Shown here: positions 5,561 through 14,525 of the stretch, piece after piece
How positions within the stretch are numbered: position 1 is the first letter of the stretch
How the letters are laid out: each line of letters starts with the position of its first letter
Program-made: the position numbers and the translations under genes
The notes under the pieces: model-generated
The model's database searches: none
What the model was told of the DNA's origin: nothing
What the model saw: only the letters and a program-made list of their open reading frames with translations
Assembly (NCBI GenBank): GCA_937973555.1
Contig: CALJKL010000035.1
Span: 1-51,717, forward strand
Source: an uncultured Flavobacteriales bacterium
Lineage (GTDB): Bacteria > Bacteroidota > Bacteroidia > Flavobacteriales > Weeksellaceae
DNA: 51,717 bases
Direction: 5' to 3'

Positions 5561-8143
5561 TTATTCATCAAAAAGGCTACCAATTTGGCCTTCTTCAGGA
5601 ATTTCTTCATTCATTTCTCCGATACCTTCTTCAGAAATTTCTTCCTCTTCAGGAATTTCTTCTTCCAAGGGCTCTGGAATGGTAACGTTGATGGCTTTCA
5701 CCTTGTCTTTGGCGAACTGGTTCCCCATGGCCTTAATTCCTTTCACGGCAATAAATTCATCAATATTGATGACTTCCGGTTCTTTTTCTTTACCATTTTT
5801 GTCTTTGGCAAAAACTATTTCTGCGGTGCAATTATCCGAAGTTCCTACAAATTCTATGAAAGATTTAGGATGCTCTGAAGGCATAAAACCTTGAGGATTG
5901 GTGGTATTCTCTAACAAGAAACGCTTAATGAAATAGATCCCTTTTTCCCCGTCAAAATAAATACAGGTAACCGCCTGTTCCGGGTTCCATTTTTCAAGAA
6001 TCAGGTATTCATCATCAAAACGGTTCATCAAGTCAAAAGTCACCAATTTGGCCTCTCCTTGTTGATTGACGGTTAAGATTTTATCATCTCCTTTGAAACT
6101 GCCCAAAAGCGTACCTCTGCCGTCTGCATTAAGACGACGCACAGTATCATCAAACCAAATTTTTCTTGGTGCCAAAGTAGAAACACCCTCTTCTTTGAGG
6201 TCTACTTTTTTCACTGCATATTTGGTTACCAGATTTCCTCTGGAATCACGGCCTTTGATAGCCAGTTCTGAGAAATCGATATCTATTTTGTTTTTTCTTA
6301 CTCTAGAGTTCGGTTTTAATAGAACGGATACCACTTCGGCCTCTCCATTAGGATTGGCAGAGAAATAGAGCACCTCAGACCCTTTTTTGTCTGATGCCAG
6401 TTTGTATTCATTATTTCTGATCACCCCAGTCACAAAGAAACGCTTCATGTAATATGGGCCGTCTTTACCTTCGCGGTAAATCATGTTGTATACAGTACGT
6501 TTATCAGATTTTTTGAAAACGCCTACATGGAGAATATCTTTTCCTACGAAAGTTTTTCCTTCTACTTTATTTACCAACATCGCACCATCTTTTCTGAAGG
6601 TAATGATGTCGTCTATGTCTGAACAGTCGAACACATATTCATCCTTTTTAAGGGAAGTACCTATGAACCCTTCCTCACGGTTGACATAGAATTTTTCGTT
6701 TGCCAAGACTACCTTCGTAGCATCAATGGTATCGAAAATTCTGAGTTCTGTCTTACGTTCTTTGTCTTTTCCGTATTTCTTTTGGATATTGGTAAAATAA
6801 TCAATAGCATAAGTAATAAGGTTTGCCAAATGATGTTTTACTTGCTCCATTTTTCCTTCTAAAGCCAAGATATTTTCTTCTGCTTTATCACGGTCATAAC
6901 GGGAAATACGCATGAAAGGAAGTTCCGTTAATTTGATGATATCATCTACGGTAACCTCACGCATTAATTTTTTGGTGAAAGGCTTCAATGCTTTATCAAT
7001 AGCTGCATACACCTCATCTTTAGAAGCTTTTCCTTTAATTTCTTGGTAGATTTCATTTTCAATGAAGATTCTTTCCAATGAAGCGAAATGCCATTTTTCT
7101 TCGAGTTCATGAAGCTCGATTTCCAACTCTTTTTTGAGCAAAGAAACCGTATGGTCTGTATTTTTCTTTAAGATATCAGAAACGGAAAGGAATTCTGGCT
7201 TATCACCAACAATAACACAGGCATTAGGAGAAATAGACACCTCACAATCTGTGAAGGCGTATAAAGCATCTATTGTTTTATCTGGCGACACATCATTATT
7301 CAAGTGAATGTTGATTTCTACCTGATCCGAAGTATTGTCTTCAATTTTTTTAATCTTGATTTTTCCTTTTTCATTGGCCTTAATGACACTATCTATTAAG
7401 TCACCAGTATTTTTAGAAAAAGGAAGTTCTGTAATGCAAAGGGTATTTTTATCCTTTTGGATGATTCTGGCTCTGGCTCTTAGTTTCCCACCACGTTGTC
7501 CATCATTGTAGTTGGTAACATCTAGCATCCCAGCGGTTTGAAAATCTGGATAGAGTTCGAATTTTTTCCCTTTCAAGTATTTTATGGAAGCATCTATCAA
7601 CTCATTGAAGTTGTGCGGCATAATTTTGGTAGAAAGCCCTACCCCAATTCCTTCTACACCTTGTGCCAACAACAAAGGAAACTTCACCGGCAAATCTATC
7701 GGTTCATTGTTTCTACCGTCATAAGACTTAGACCATTCTGTTGTTTTAGGATTAAAGACCACCTCTAAAGCAAATGGCGTAAGCCTTGCTTCAATATAAC
7801 GCGCTGCTGCTGCAGAGTCTCCGGTGTAGATGTTTCCCCAGTTTCCTTGGGTATCTATCAACAATTCTTTTTGGCCAATCTGCACCATGGCATCGGTAAT
7901 AGAAGCATCACCATGGGGGTGATATTTCATCGTATTCCCCACCACATTGGCTACCTTATTGTATCTGCCGTCTTCCAGCTCTCTCATAGAGTGCATAATT
8001 CTACGTTGTACAGGCTTGAAACCATCAAAGATAGACGGTATTGCCCTGTCTAGAATTACATAAGAAGCATAATCTAAAAACCAATCTTTATACAGGCCCG
8101 AAACTTTCTTCAGGGACTCTTCTTTGTGTCCGTTTTCTTCCAT
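5561..8143 (-). CDS. parC: DNA topoisomerase IV subunit A
   Basis: This is the DNA-breaking subunit of topoisomerase IV, which decatenates daughter chromosomes. In 860 residues it has the winged-helix region (GFKPVQRRIMHSMRELEDGRYNK split over 41-63), the catalytic Arg-Tyr pair in AAAARYIEARLTP (Tyr116), the tower and coiled-coil (~330-480) and a C-terminal beta-pinwheel (~500-820) lacking a clear GyrA box, which favours ParC over GyrA. The tail is very acidic (EEEIPEEEEISEEG). It lies downstream of parE and of a small membrane protein gene on the same strand, with gaps of only 2 and 5 bp, so all three are probably cotranscribed. Confidence 0.93.
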   Translation of the reverse strand: MEENGHKEESLKKVSGLYKDWFLDYASYVILDRAIPSIFDGFKPVQRRIMHSMRELEDGRYNKVANVVGNTMKYHPHGDASITDAMVQIGQKELLIDTQGNWGNIYTGDSAAAARYIEARLTPFALEVVFNPKTTEWSKSYDGRNNEPIDLPVKFPLLLAQGVEGIGVGLSTKIMPHNFNELIDASIKYLKGKKFELYPDFQTAGMLDVTNYNDGQRGGKLRARARIIQKDKNTLCITELPFSKNTGDLIDSVIKANEKGKIKIKKIEDNTSDQVEINIHLNNDVSPDKTIDALYAFTDCEVSISPNACVIVGDKPEFLSVSDILKKNTDHTVSLLKKELEIELHELEEKWHFASLERIFIENEIYQEIKGKASKDEVYAAIDKALKPFTKKLMREVTVDDIIKLTELPFMRISRYDRDKAEENILALEGKMEQVKHHLANLITYAIDYFTNIQKKYGKDKERKTELRIFDTIDATKVVLANEKFYVNREEGFIGTSLKKDEYVFDCSDIDDIITFRKDGAMLVNKVEGKTFVGKDILHVGVFKKSDKRTVYNMIYREGKDGPYYMKRFFVTGVIRNNEYKLASDKKGSEVLYFSANPNGEAEVVSVLLKPNSRVRKNKIDIDFSELAIKGRDSRGNLVTKYAVKKVDLKEEGVSTLAPRKIWFDDTVRRLNADGRGTLLGSFKGDDKILTVNQQGEAKLVTFDLMNRFDDEYLILEKWNPEQAVTCIYFDGEKGIYFIKRFLLENTTNPQGFMPSEHPKSFIEFVGTSDNCTAEIVFAKDKNGKEKEPEVINIDEFIAVKGIKAMGNQFAKDKVKAINVTIPEPLEEEIPEEEEISEEGIGEMNEEIPEEGQIGSLFDE

Positions 8144-8145
8144 TA

Positions 8146-8640
8146 TTAACTTTGCATTTTGCCTTCTCTGTTAGCCTCTTTATTTGCGGCGATAATCTTT
8201 TTTAAAGAAAATTTCAAATCGTTGACATCTTTATCTGAAAGATATGAAATATCATATTTTAACAAGGCAACATGATCTTTTTTGCTTTTAATTTTTATAA
8301 ATAATCTTTTGAAAATGATTGCATTCACCACATCAAAAGATAATATTTTGTATTTCGGAAATTCATCTCTTATTTCTTTACCTAAAAAAGGAAGAATATG
8401 GCTGTTTCTGAAGTTTAAAACCTCTCCTTCACTGTCATATTCAAAAATTTCTTTTCCACGCAGCAGATAAACCAAAAAGACAACTACAGGAAAAACAATA
8501 AAAAGAATACTTTCATTTCCAAAAAGATTTAATCTTGTCTTTTCCAAGATAAAAGCGGCGATTCCGCCAATCAACATCAGGTTAACAAGCGTTAAAATAA
8601 AATTGTAAAAATTAACTCTTTTTTTGTTGCTAAATCTCAT
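8146..8640 (-). CDS. Small membrane protein of unknown function between parE and parC
   Basis: The 164-residue product is not a family I recognise. It has a basic N-terminus (MRFSNKKRVN), two likely membrane helices (about residues 11-31 with LTLVNLMLIGGIAAFIL, and 44-62 with ILFIVFPVVVFLVYLL), then ~100 soluble residues containing FEYDSEGEVLNFRNSHILPF and a lysine-rich end. The arrangement resembles small PH-like membrane proteins, but I cannot prove that. It is packed tightly between parE and parC, so it is expressed with topoisomerase IV. Whether it acts with the enzyme is unknown. Confidence 0.75.
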   Translation of the reverse strand: MRFSNKKRVNFYNFILTLVNLMLIGGIAAFILEKTRLNLFGNESILFIVFPVVVFLVYLLRGKEIFEYDSEGEVLNFRNSHILPFLGKEIRDEFPKYKILSFDVVNAIIFKRLFIKIKSKKDHVALLKYDISYLSDKDVNDLKFSLKKIIAANKEANREGKMQS

Positions 8641-8645
8641 GATGA

Positions 8646-10541
8646 TTAATTGTCTTCTTCTGTTTCAGCAGCTGATAAAACTTCTTTTTTCTCAATATCA
8701 GGATCTTCTACAACCAGATTTTCTAAGATAAACTGCTGTCTGTCTGGTGTATTTTTACCCATGTAAAATTCTAAAAGATTATCAATAGTACTGTCTTTAC
8801 CCACAACTACAGGTTCTAACCTGATATCTTTGCCGATGAAGTGTTTGAATTCATCCGGAGAAATCTCTCCCAAACCTTTGAATCGGGTAATTTCAGGATT
8901 TTTGCCCAATTCGTTCAATGCATTTACTCTTTCTTCTTCAGAATAACAATATCTGGTTTCTTTCTTATTTCTCACCCTGAAAAGAGGTGTTTGTAGGATA
9001 TACAGGTGACCGTTTTTAATCAAATCCGGGAAGAACTGAAGGAAGAAAGTAATCATCAACAAACGGATGTGCATCCCATCCACATCGGCATCAGTAGCAA
9101 TCACCACATGATTATATCTTAAATCTTCTAGGCTATCTTCAATATTAAGCGCAGCCTGAAGCAGGTTGAATTCTTCGTTTTCGTAAACAATTTTTTTGGT
9201 GAGCCCATAGCAGTTCAATGGTTTTCCTTTCAGGGAGAACACTGCTTGGGTCTCTACATCTCTGGATTTGGTGATAGATCCGGAAGCAGAATCCCCTTCG
9301 GTAATGAAAATCATGGTTTCAGATTTTCTTGCCGCCTTTTGGTCGTTATAATGCTGTCTGCAGTCTCTTAATTTTTTATTGTGAAGAGAAACCTTTTTGG
9401 CTCTTTCTCTTGCCAGTTTTTGGATGCCCGAAAGCTCCTTACGTTCTCTTTCAGAAACGATGATTTTCTTATAAATCGCTTCGGCAATTTCAGGATTTTT
9501 GTGTAGGAAATTATCCAGTTTATTTTTCAGAAAATCAATAATGAAAGTCCTTACCGTAGGGCCATTGGGACCAATGTCGTTAGAACCTAATTTGGTTTTG
9601 GTTTGAGATTCGAAAACCGGCTCTTCTACATTAATAGAAACCGCAGCAATGATAGACTTACGAATATCTGCCGCTTCGAAATTTTTATTAAAAAACTCTC
9701 TTATCGTCTTTACATAAGCTTCACGGAAGGCATTAAGGTGTGTCCCTCCTTGCGTGGTATTCTGTCCGTTTACGAAAGAGAAATAGGTCTCAGTTTGAGA
9801 TTTGTCAGAATGCGTAATAGCCACCTCTATATCATCTTCCTTCAGGTGAACAATAGGATACAGAATATCGCTTTCTAGTTCTTCTTCCAATAAATCTTTT
9901 AAACCGTTTTCAGAATAATAGGTTTCTCCGTTAAAGATAATTTTCAAACCAGGATTCAGATACGCATAGTTGCGGAGCATACGCTCGATGTATTCTTTTC
10001 TGAATTTATAATGCAGGAATATGCTGTGATCTGGCACAAAAGAAATTTCGGTACCGTTGCGGTCTGAAGTATCTGTTTCAGGATGGTTTTCGGTGATATT
10101 ACCACGAGAAAACTCTGCTACCTTCATCTTCCCATCACGGAAAGATCTTACTTTAAAATAATCTGAAAGAGCATTTACCGCCTTGGTACCTACCCCATTG
10201 AGCCCCACAGATTTTTTGAAGGCCTTAGAATCATACTTACCTCCGGTGTTCATTTTGGAAACGGCATCAACAACCTTTCCCAAAGGGATACCCCTTCCGA
10301 AATCACGGATGGTAACCTTACCTTCATCTACTTTTATTTCGATTCTTTTACCAGCCTTCATACGGAATTCGTCGATAGAGTTATCGAGGATTTCCTTTAA
10401 CAAAATGTAAATACCGTCGTCTGCTGAAGAACCATCTCCCAGTTTCCCGATATACATACCCGGGCGGAGACGGATGTGCTCTTGCCAATCGAGCGTCCGA
10501 ATATTGTCCTCTGAGTAATTTACCTGTACATTCTCACTCAT
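8646..10541 (-). CDS. parE: DNA topoisomerase IV subunit B
   Basis: This is the ATPase subunit of topoisomerase IV. The GHKL ATP-binding fold shows LRPGMYIGKLG, EILDNSIDEF (Asn and Asp of the Bergerat motif), DFGRGIPLG and GLNGVGTKAVNALS. The TOPRIM domain shows FITEGDSASGS and the metal-binding DADVDGMHIRLL. Length is 631 residues, the short ParE type without the extra insert seen in GyrB of many Gram-negatives. It starts an operon with the 164-residue membrane protein and parC; a TAAATTTG match to the Bacteroidota -7 box lies 48 bp upstream on the minus strand (10,589-10,596). Confidence 0.93.
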   Translation of the reverse strand: MSENVQVNYSEDNIRTLDWQEHIRLRPGMYIGKLGDGSSADDGIYILLKEILDNSIDEFRMKAGKRIEIKVDEGKVTIRDFGRGIPLGKVVDAVSKMNTGGKYDSKAFKKSVGLNGVGTKAVNALSDYFKVRSFRDGKMKVAEFSRGNITENHPETDTSDRNGTEISFVPDHSIFLHYKFRKEYIERMLRNYAYLNPGLKIIFNGETYYSENGLKDLLEEELESDILYPIVHLKEDDIEVAITHSDKSQTETYFSFVNGQNTTQGGTHLNAFREAYVKTIREFFNKNFEAADIRKSIIAAVSINVEEPVFESQTKTKLGSNDIGPNGPTVRTFIIDFLKNKLDNFLHKNPEIAEAIYKKIIVSERERKELSGIQKLARERAKKVSLHNKKLRDCRQHYNDQKAARKSETMIFITEGDSASGSITKSRDVETQAVFSLKGKPLNCYGLTKKIVYENEEFNLLQAALNIEDSLEDLRYNHVVIATDADVDGMHIRLLMITFFLQFFPDLIKNGHLYILQTPLFRVRNKKETRYCYSEEERVNALNELGKNPEITRFKGLGEISPDEFKHFIGKDIRLEPVVVGKDSTIDNLLEFYMGKNTPDRQQFILENLVVEDPDIEKKEVLSAAETEEDN

Positions 10542-10711
10542 AAATTTTCCTGCTTTCTAGATTTAATGATTAGAAAATCAATAACTCACAAATTTAAAGA
10601 AACAAATGATATAGAAAAAATTTTGTGGAAAAGTTTTTAAACTGATCACATAAAATATGATTTCAAATATTTATTGAAAGAATTTGCACTTATTTTTAGA
10701 CAATTGTCATT

Positions 10712-10737
10712 AAAAAAACGGACAAAATGCCCGTTTT
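10712..10737 (-). terminator. Intrinsic terminator of the FMN reductase gene
   Basis: On the minus strand ACGGGC-ATTTT-GTCCGT forms a 6-bp stem with one G-T pair, followed by TTTTTT. It lies 25 bp beyond the stop codon of the flavin reductase gene. The rest of 10,542-10,762 is AT-rich leader of parE with nothing else that I can identify. Confidence 0.75.
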
Positions 10738-10762
10738 AAATTCAAAAAATTTTGAAATGTTT

Positions 10763-11308
10763 TTAGAAAAGGTTTATCCATTTTTCATATTCTGTTATGA
10801 AACTCTTTAAAAATTTTTCAGTTCCCTCTACCAAAGTTCCGTCTTCATTAAGGAGTTTATTAACATTTCCTATATAAGCCTCTGGTTGTTGCATCACCGG
10901 AATATTGAGAAAAACCATGGTCTGGCGAATGTGATGATTAGAACCAAAACCACCAACAGCACCGGGTGAAACCGTTATCACAGCACCAGGTTTCTTATCC
11001 CAAACACTTTGTCCATAAGGCCTGGAGCCTATATCAATAGCATTTTTCAGTACTCCGGGTATGCTTCTGTTATATTCCGGAGAGACAAAAAGCACTCCGT
11101 CTGAATCCCTTATTTTATCCCTAAAAGCCAACCATTCTGCAGGCGGAATGGCATCCAAATCTTCGTTGTAATGTGGTAGATTTCCAATTTCGATAATTTC
11201 CATCTGCAAGGCTTCTGGAGCCAATTGCATCAGTTTATTTGCGATCTTTCTGTTAAAGGATTCCTTGCGAAGGCTCCCTACCAAAACTGCTATTTTTTTC
11301 ATATTCAT
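10763..11308 (-). CDS. NADPH-dependent FMN reductase (flavodoxin-like)
   Basis: These soluble flavoproteins reduce quinones, azo dyes or chromate with NAD(P)H, using FMN. The 181-residue product has the phosphate-binding start KKIAVLVGSLRKESFNRKIA, the segment LFVSPEYNRSIPGVLKNAIDIGSRP (read in two parts) that contacts the flavin ring, and VITVSPGAVGGFGSNHHIRQ. This fits the family (about 175-190 residues). Two starts are possible (MNMKK), differing by two residues. It is monocistronic, with terminators on both sides. The physiological substrate cannot be inferred. Confidence 0.9.
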   Translation of the reverse strand: MNMKKIAVLVGSLRKESFNRKIANKLMQLAPEALQMEIIEIGNLPHYNEDLDAIPPAEWLAFRDKIRDSDGVLFVSPEYNRSIPGVLKNAIDIGSRPYGQSVWDKKPGAVITVSPGAVGGFGSNHHIRQTMVFLNIPVMQQPEAYIGNVNKLLNEDGTLVEGTEKFLKSFITEYEKWINLF

Positions 11309-11386
11309 CTTTTTAAAATTTATCTAATGTAAGAAAAATGAATTTTGAAAAATCTGATTTTGAAGAGTTTAACAAAAATTTAGCAT

Positions 11387-11417
11387 AAAAAAACGCTCCC
11401 AAAATCTGAGAGCGTTT
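11387..11417 (-). terminator. Intrinsic terminator of ychF (AAACGCTC family)
   Basis: AAACGCTC (391-398 of 11 kb) and GAGCGTTT (11,410-11,417) form an 8-bp stem; read on the minus strand it ends in seven Ts. The stem belongs to a set of near-identical terminators in this window, with others at 40,782 and 45,408. Confidence 0.85.
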
Positions 11418-11436
11418 CACTTATCATATATTCATT

Positions 11437-12528
11437 TTATACATTAAATCTGAAATGCATTACATCTCCGTCATTAACGATATATTCTTTTCCTTCTACA
11501 GAAAGTTTTCCGGCTTCTTTTACCTTGGCTTCAGAACCATAAGTAACAAAATCATCATATTTGATTACCTCAGCACGGATGAAACCTTTTTCGAAATCGG
11601 TATGGATTACTCCGGCAGCTTGTGGCGCCGTCCAACCTTTTTCTATGGTCCAAGCTCTTACTTCTTTTACCCCAGCCGTGAAATACGTCTGAAGATGAAG
11701 CAAGTCGTAAGCCTTTCTGATCAAACGGTTTACACCAGGCTCTTCTAGACCTAATTCTTCCAAGAACATCTGTCTTTCTTCAAAAGTTTCCAGTTCATTG
11801 ATATCTGCCTCTATCTGTGCCGCTAAAACTACCACTTCTGCCCCTTCTCCTTTAGCCATTGCTTCAATTTTAGCAATCCAGTCGTTTCCGTTTTTGATAG
11901 AGTTTTCATCTACATTACATACGTATAATACCGGCTTTTTGGTCAACAAATGAACCTCATCAATAATAGGCTTAGTGAAATCGTCTACCGGAAATTCTCT
12001 GGCATTCTTACCGTCTTCTACAAATTTTTGCAAATTCTGAAGCGTTTCATATGTTAAGATATCTTCCTTCTTCCCGGATTTGATGAACTTCTTTGCCTTA
12101 TCTACTGCTTTACCTAGCGTTTCTAAGTCCTTCAGCTGTAATTCTATATCAATGATTTCTTTATCTCTTAATGGGTCTACCGAACCTTCTACGTGAACAA
12201 TATTTCCATTATCAAAACATCTCAATACATGGATAATAGCCTCACATTCTCTGATGTTGGCTAAGAATTGATTGCCCAATCCTTCTCCTTTAGATGCTCC
12301 TTTTACCAAACCGGCAATATCCACAATTTCTACCACGGCAGGTAAAACTCTTTCTGGATTGACCAATTTTTCGAGTTCAAAAAGCCTTTTATCCGGTACA
12401 GAAACCGTTCCTAAGTTAGGTTCTATAGTACAAAAAGGATAGTTGGCAGATTGCGCCTTGGCGTTGCTTAAACAGTTAAATAAGGTTGATTTACCTACAT
12501 TCGGCAAACCTACAATTCCACATTTCAT
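11437..12528 (-). CDS. ychF: Redox-regulated ATPase YchF (Obg-like, OLA1 type)
   Basis: YchF is a universally conserved P-loop protein that binds ribosomes, prefers ATP over GTP and affects the response to oxidative stress. The 363-residue product has GLPNVGKSTLFN (P-loop), DIAGLVKGASKGEGLGNQFL (switch II), the altered base-recognition motif NVDE instead of NKxD, a coiled-coil insertion (~residues 125-200) and a C-terminal TGS domain ending in VNDGDVMHFRFNV. Length and order match the family. It lies 31 bp downstream of typA on the same strand. Confidence 0.96.
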   Translation of the reverse strand: MKCGIVGLPNVGKSTLFNCLSNAKAQSANYPFCTIEPNLGTVSVPDKRLFELEKLVNPERVLPAVVEIVDIAGLVKGASKGEGLGNQFLANIRECEAIIHVLRCFDNGNIVHVEGSVDPLRDKEIIDIELQLKDLETLGKAVDKAKKFIKSGKKEDILTYETLQNLQKFVEDGKNAREFPVDDFTKPIIDEVHLLTKKPVLYVCNVDENSIKNGNDWIAKIEAMAKGEGAEVVVLAAQIEADINELETFEERQMFLEELGLEEPGVNRLIRKAYDLLHLQTYFTAGVKEVRAWTIEKGWTAPQAAGVIHTDFEKGFIRAEVIKYDDFVTYGSEAKVKEAGKLSVEGKEYIVNDGDVMHFRFNV

Positions 12529-12559
12529 TTTTTATGTATTTGAAATTTGAAGTAAAAAA

Positions 12560-14362
12560 TTATTTTGCGTTTCTTTCTGCACGTTTTCTGTCTTCTTCAG
12601 AAAGGATTTTCTTACGCATTCTGATGAAGTTTGGCGTTACTTCTATGCTTTCGTCTGCCTGTATGTATTCCATACATTCTTCTAGTGAAAACAAAGTTTT
12701 TGGGGCAATATTTCCATCCTTGTCTTTCCCAGCAGCACGCATGTTATTCAATTGTTTTGCTTCTACAATATTTACCACCAAATCGCCAGGTTTGTTTTGT
12801 TCACCAATAATCATCCCTGCATAAATTTCTTCTCCCGGATCTACAAAAAACTTCCCTCTATCTTGTAATTTTGCAATAGAGTATTCTGTACATGGACCTT
12901 GAGTTTTAGAAATCAACACTCCATTATTTCTTCCTGGAATTGCTCCTTTGAAAGGCTTGTAATCTACAAAACGGTGTGCCATAATCGCCTCACCTGCAGT
13001 AGCCGTCAACATCTGAGAACGCAACCCGATTAATCCTCTCGAAGGAATTTCGAATTCCATATGCTGCATTTCGCCTTTAGTTTCCATAATATGAAGATCC
13101 CCTTTTCTCTGAGTAGCCAAGTCGATTACTCTAGAAGCATATTCTTCTGGTACGTCTACTACCAAAGATTCATAAGGTTCATGGCTTTCTCCGTCAACAT
13201 CATGCAAAATTACCTGTGGCTGCCCAATCGTCATCTCGTATCCTTCTCTTCTCATGGTTTCAATTAAAACTGATAAGTGAAGAATCCCTCTACCAAAAAC
13301 CAAGAAGGTATTGGCATCTTCGGTTTGTTCTACTCGTAAAGCCAAATTCTTTTCTAATTCTTTTTCTAATCTTTCTTTAAGGTGGTTAGAGGTAACATAT
13401 TTACCGTCTTTCCCGAAGAAAGGTGAATTATTGATAGAGAACGTCATGTTCAAGGTAGGCTCGTCTATAGAAAGTCTGGTCAATGGCTCTGGATTTTCTA
13501 AATCCACGAAAGTATCACCAATCTGGAAGGCATCAAAACCTACCACCGCACAGATATCTCCCGCCTGAACTTCTGAAACTTTCTTCTTGCCTAATCCTTC
13601 GAAAACATATAGTTCTTTAACTTTTCCTTTTAAAATATTTCCATTTTCCTGTGCTAAACCAATCCATTCAGATTCTTTCACAGAACCTCTGGTTACTTTT
13701 CCTACGGCAATTCTTCCCAAGAAAGAAGAATAATCTAAAGAGGTTACCTGCATTTGCAAGTTTCCTTCTTCTACTACCGGTGCAGGAACGTGTTGTAAAA
13801 TTCCGTCTAATATCGGTAAGATGTTATCTGTTTGCTCCAACGATGTGTTGAACCATCCTTGTTTAGATGAACCATAGAACGTAGGGAAATCCAACTGCTC
13901 TTCTGTAGCATCTAAGTTGAAGAACAAATCAAAAACCTGATCATGAACCTCATCAGGACGACAGTTTTCTTTATCAACCTTGTTGATGACCACAATTGGC
14001 TTAAGGCCTAATTCTAGAGCCTTATGCAATACGAAACGTGTCTGTGGCATTGGCCCTTCAAAAGCATCTACCAACAAAATTACACCGTCTGCCATTTTCA
14101 AAACCCTTTCTACCTCTCCCCCGAAATCGGCGTGACCAGGGGTATCAATAACGTTGATTTTGGTATCTTTATAGGTTACCGAAATGTTTTTAGAAAGAAT
14201 GGTAATCCCTCTTTCTCTTTCCAAATCGTTGTTATCCATAATTAACTCTCCTGATTCCTGATTTTCGCGGAATACATTGGTAGCATGGATGATTTTATCA
14301 ACCAAAGTAGTTTTACCGTGGTCTACGTGAGCAATAATTGCGATGTTTCTGATATTTTGCAT
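12560..14362 (-). CDS. typA: Translational GTPase TypA/BipA
   Basis: BipA is an EF-G-like ribosome-binding GTPase used in stress and cold adaptation and in 50S assembly. Motifs: G1 AHVDHGKTTLVDKI, switch region RERGITI, G3 DTPGHADFGGEVERV, G4 NKVD; then domain II, an EF-G V-like domain, and the BipA-specific C-terminal domain with PSRGLIGLRSQMLTATAGEA and RNNGVLIS. At 600 residues it is the standard length. A TACTTTTG -7 box lies 19 bp upstream of its ATG. Confidence 0.97.
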   Translation of the reverse strand: MQNIRNIAIIAHVDHGKTTLVDKIIHATNVFRENQESGELIMDNNDLERERGITILSKNISVTYKDTKINVIDTPGHADFGGEVERVLKMADGVILLVDAFEGPMPQTRFVLHKALELGLKPIVVINKVDKENCRPDEVHDQVFDLFFNLDATEEQLDFPTFYGSSKQGWFNTSLEQTDNILPILDGILQHVPAPVVEEGNLQMQVTSLDYSSFLGRIAVGKVTRGSVKESEWIGLAQENGNILKGKVKELYVFEGLGKKKVSEVQAGDICAVVGFDAFQIGDTFVDLENPEPLTRLSIDEPTLNMTFSINNSPFFGKDGKYVTSNHLKERLEKELEKNLALRVEQTEDANTFLVFGRGILHLSVLIETMRREGYEMTIGQPQVILHDVDGESHEPYESLVVDVPEEYASRVIDLATQRKGDLHIMETKGEMQHMEFEIPSRGLIGLRSQMLTATAGEAIMAHRFVDYKPFKGAIPGRNNGVLISKTQGPCTEYSIAKLQDRGKFFVDPGEEIYAGMIIGEQNKPGDLVVNIVEAKQLNNMRAAGKDKDGNIAPKTLFSLEECMEYIQADESIEVTPNFIRMRKKILSEEDRKRAERNAK

Positions 14363-14380
14363 AGATAAATTTTACGGGTG

Positions 14381-14388
14381 CAAAAGTA
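14381..14388 (-). promoter_or_regulatory. Bacteroidota -7 promoter box of typA
   Basis: TACTTTTG on the minus strand matches the TAnnTTTG consensus of the Bacteroidota primary sigma factor. It is 19 bp upstream of the typA ATG, which would give a leader of about 12 bases. No good -33 TTTG was seen. Confidence 0.5.
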
Positions 14389-14525
14389 GTGATTTAAATT
14401 GAGATTGGAAAGGGCTAAAGGGAAAGTTTAATTTATTATTAATCAATATTTTATATTAAAATCAAAACTTTAAAATTGTTTCTCTTTTGCAATTCTATTA
14501 TTTTAGCGCTTCTAAAAATTAGAAC

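Noticed and set aside
5561..10541. Gyrase genes marking a replication origin
   Set aside because: The subunits look like topoisomerase IV (short ParE, no GyrA box seen in ParC), and there is no dnaA, dnaN or cluster of DnaA boxes nearby.
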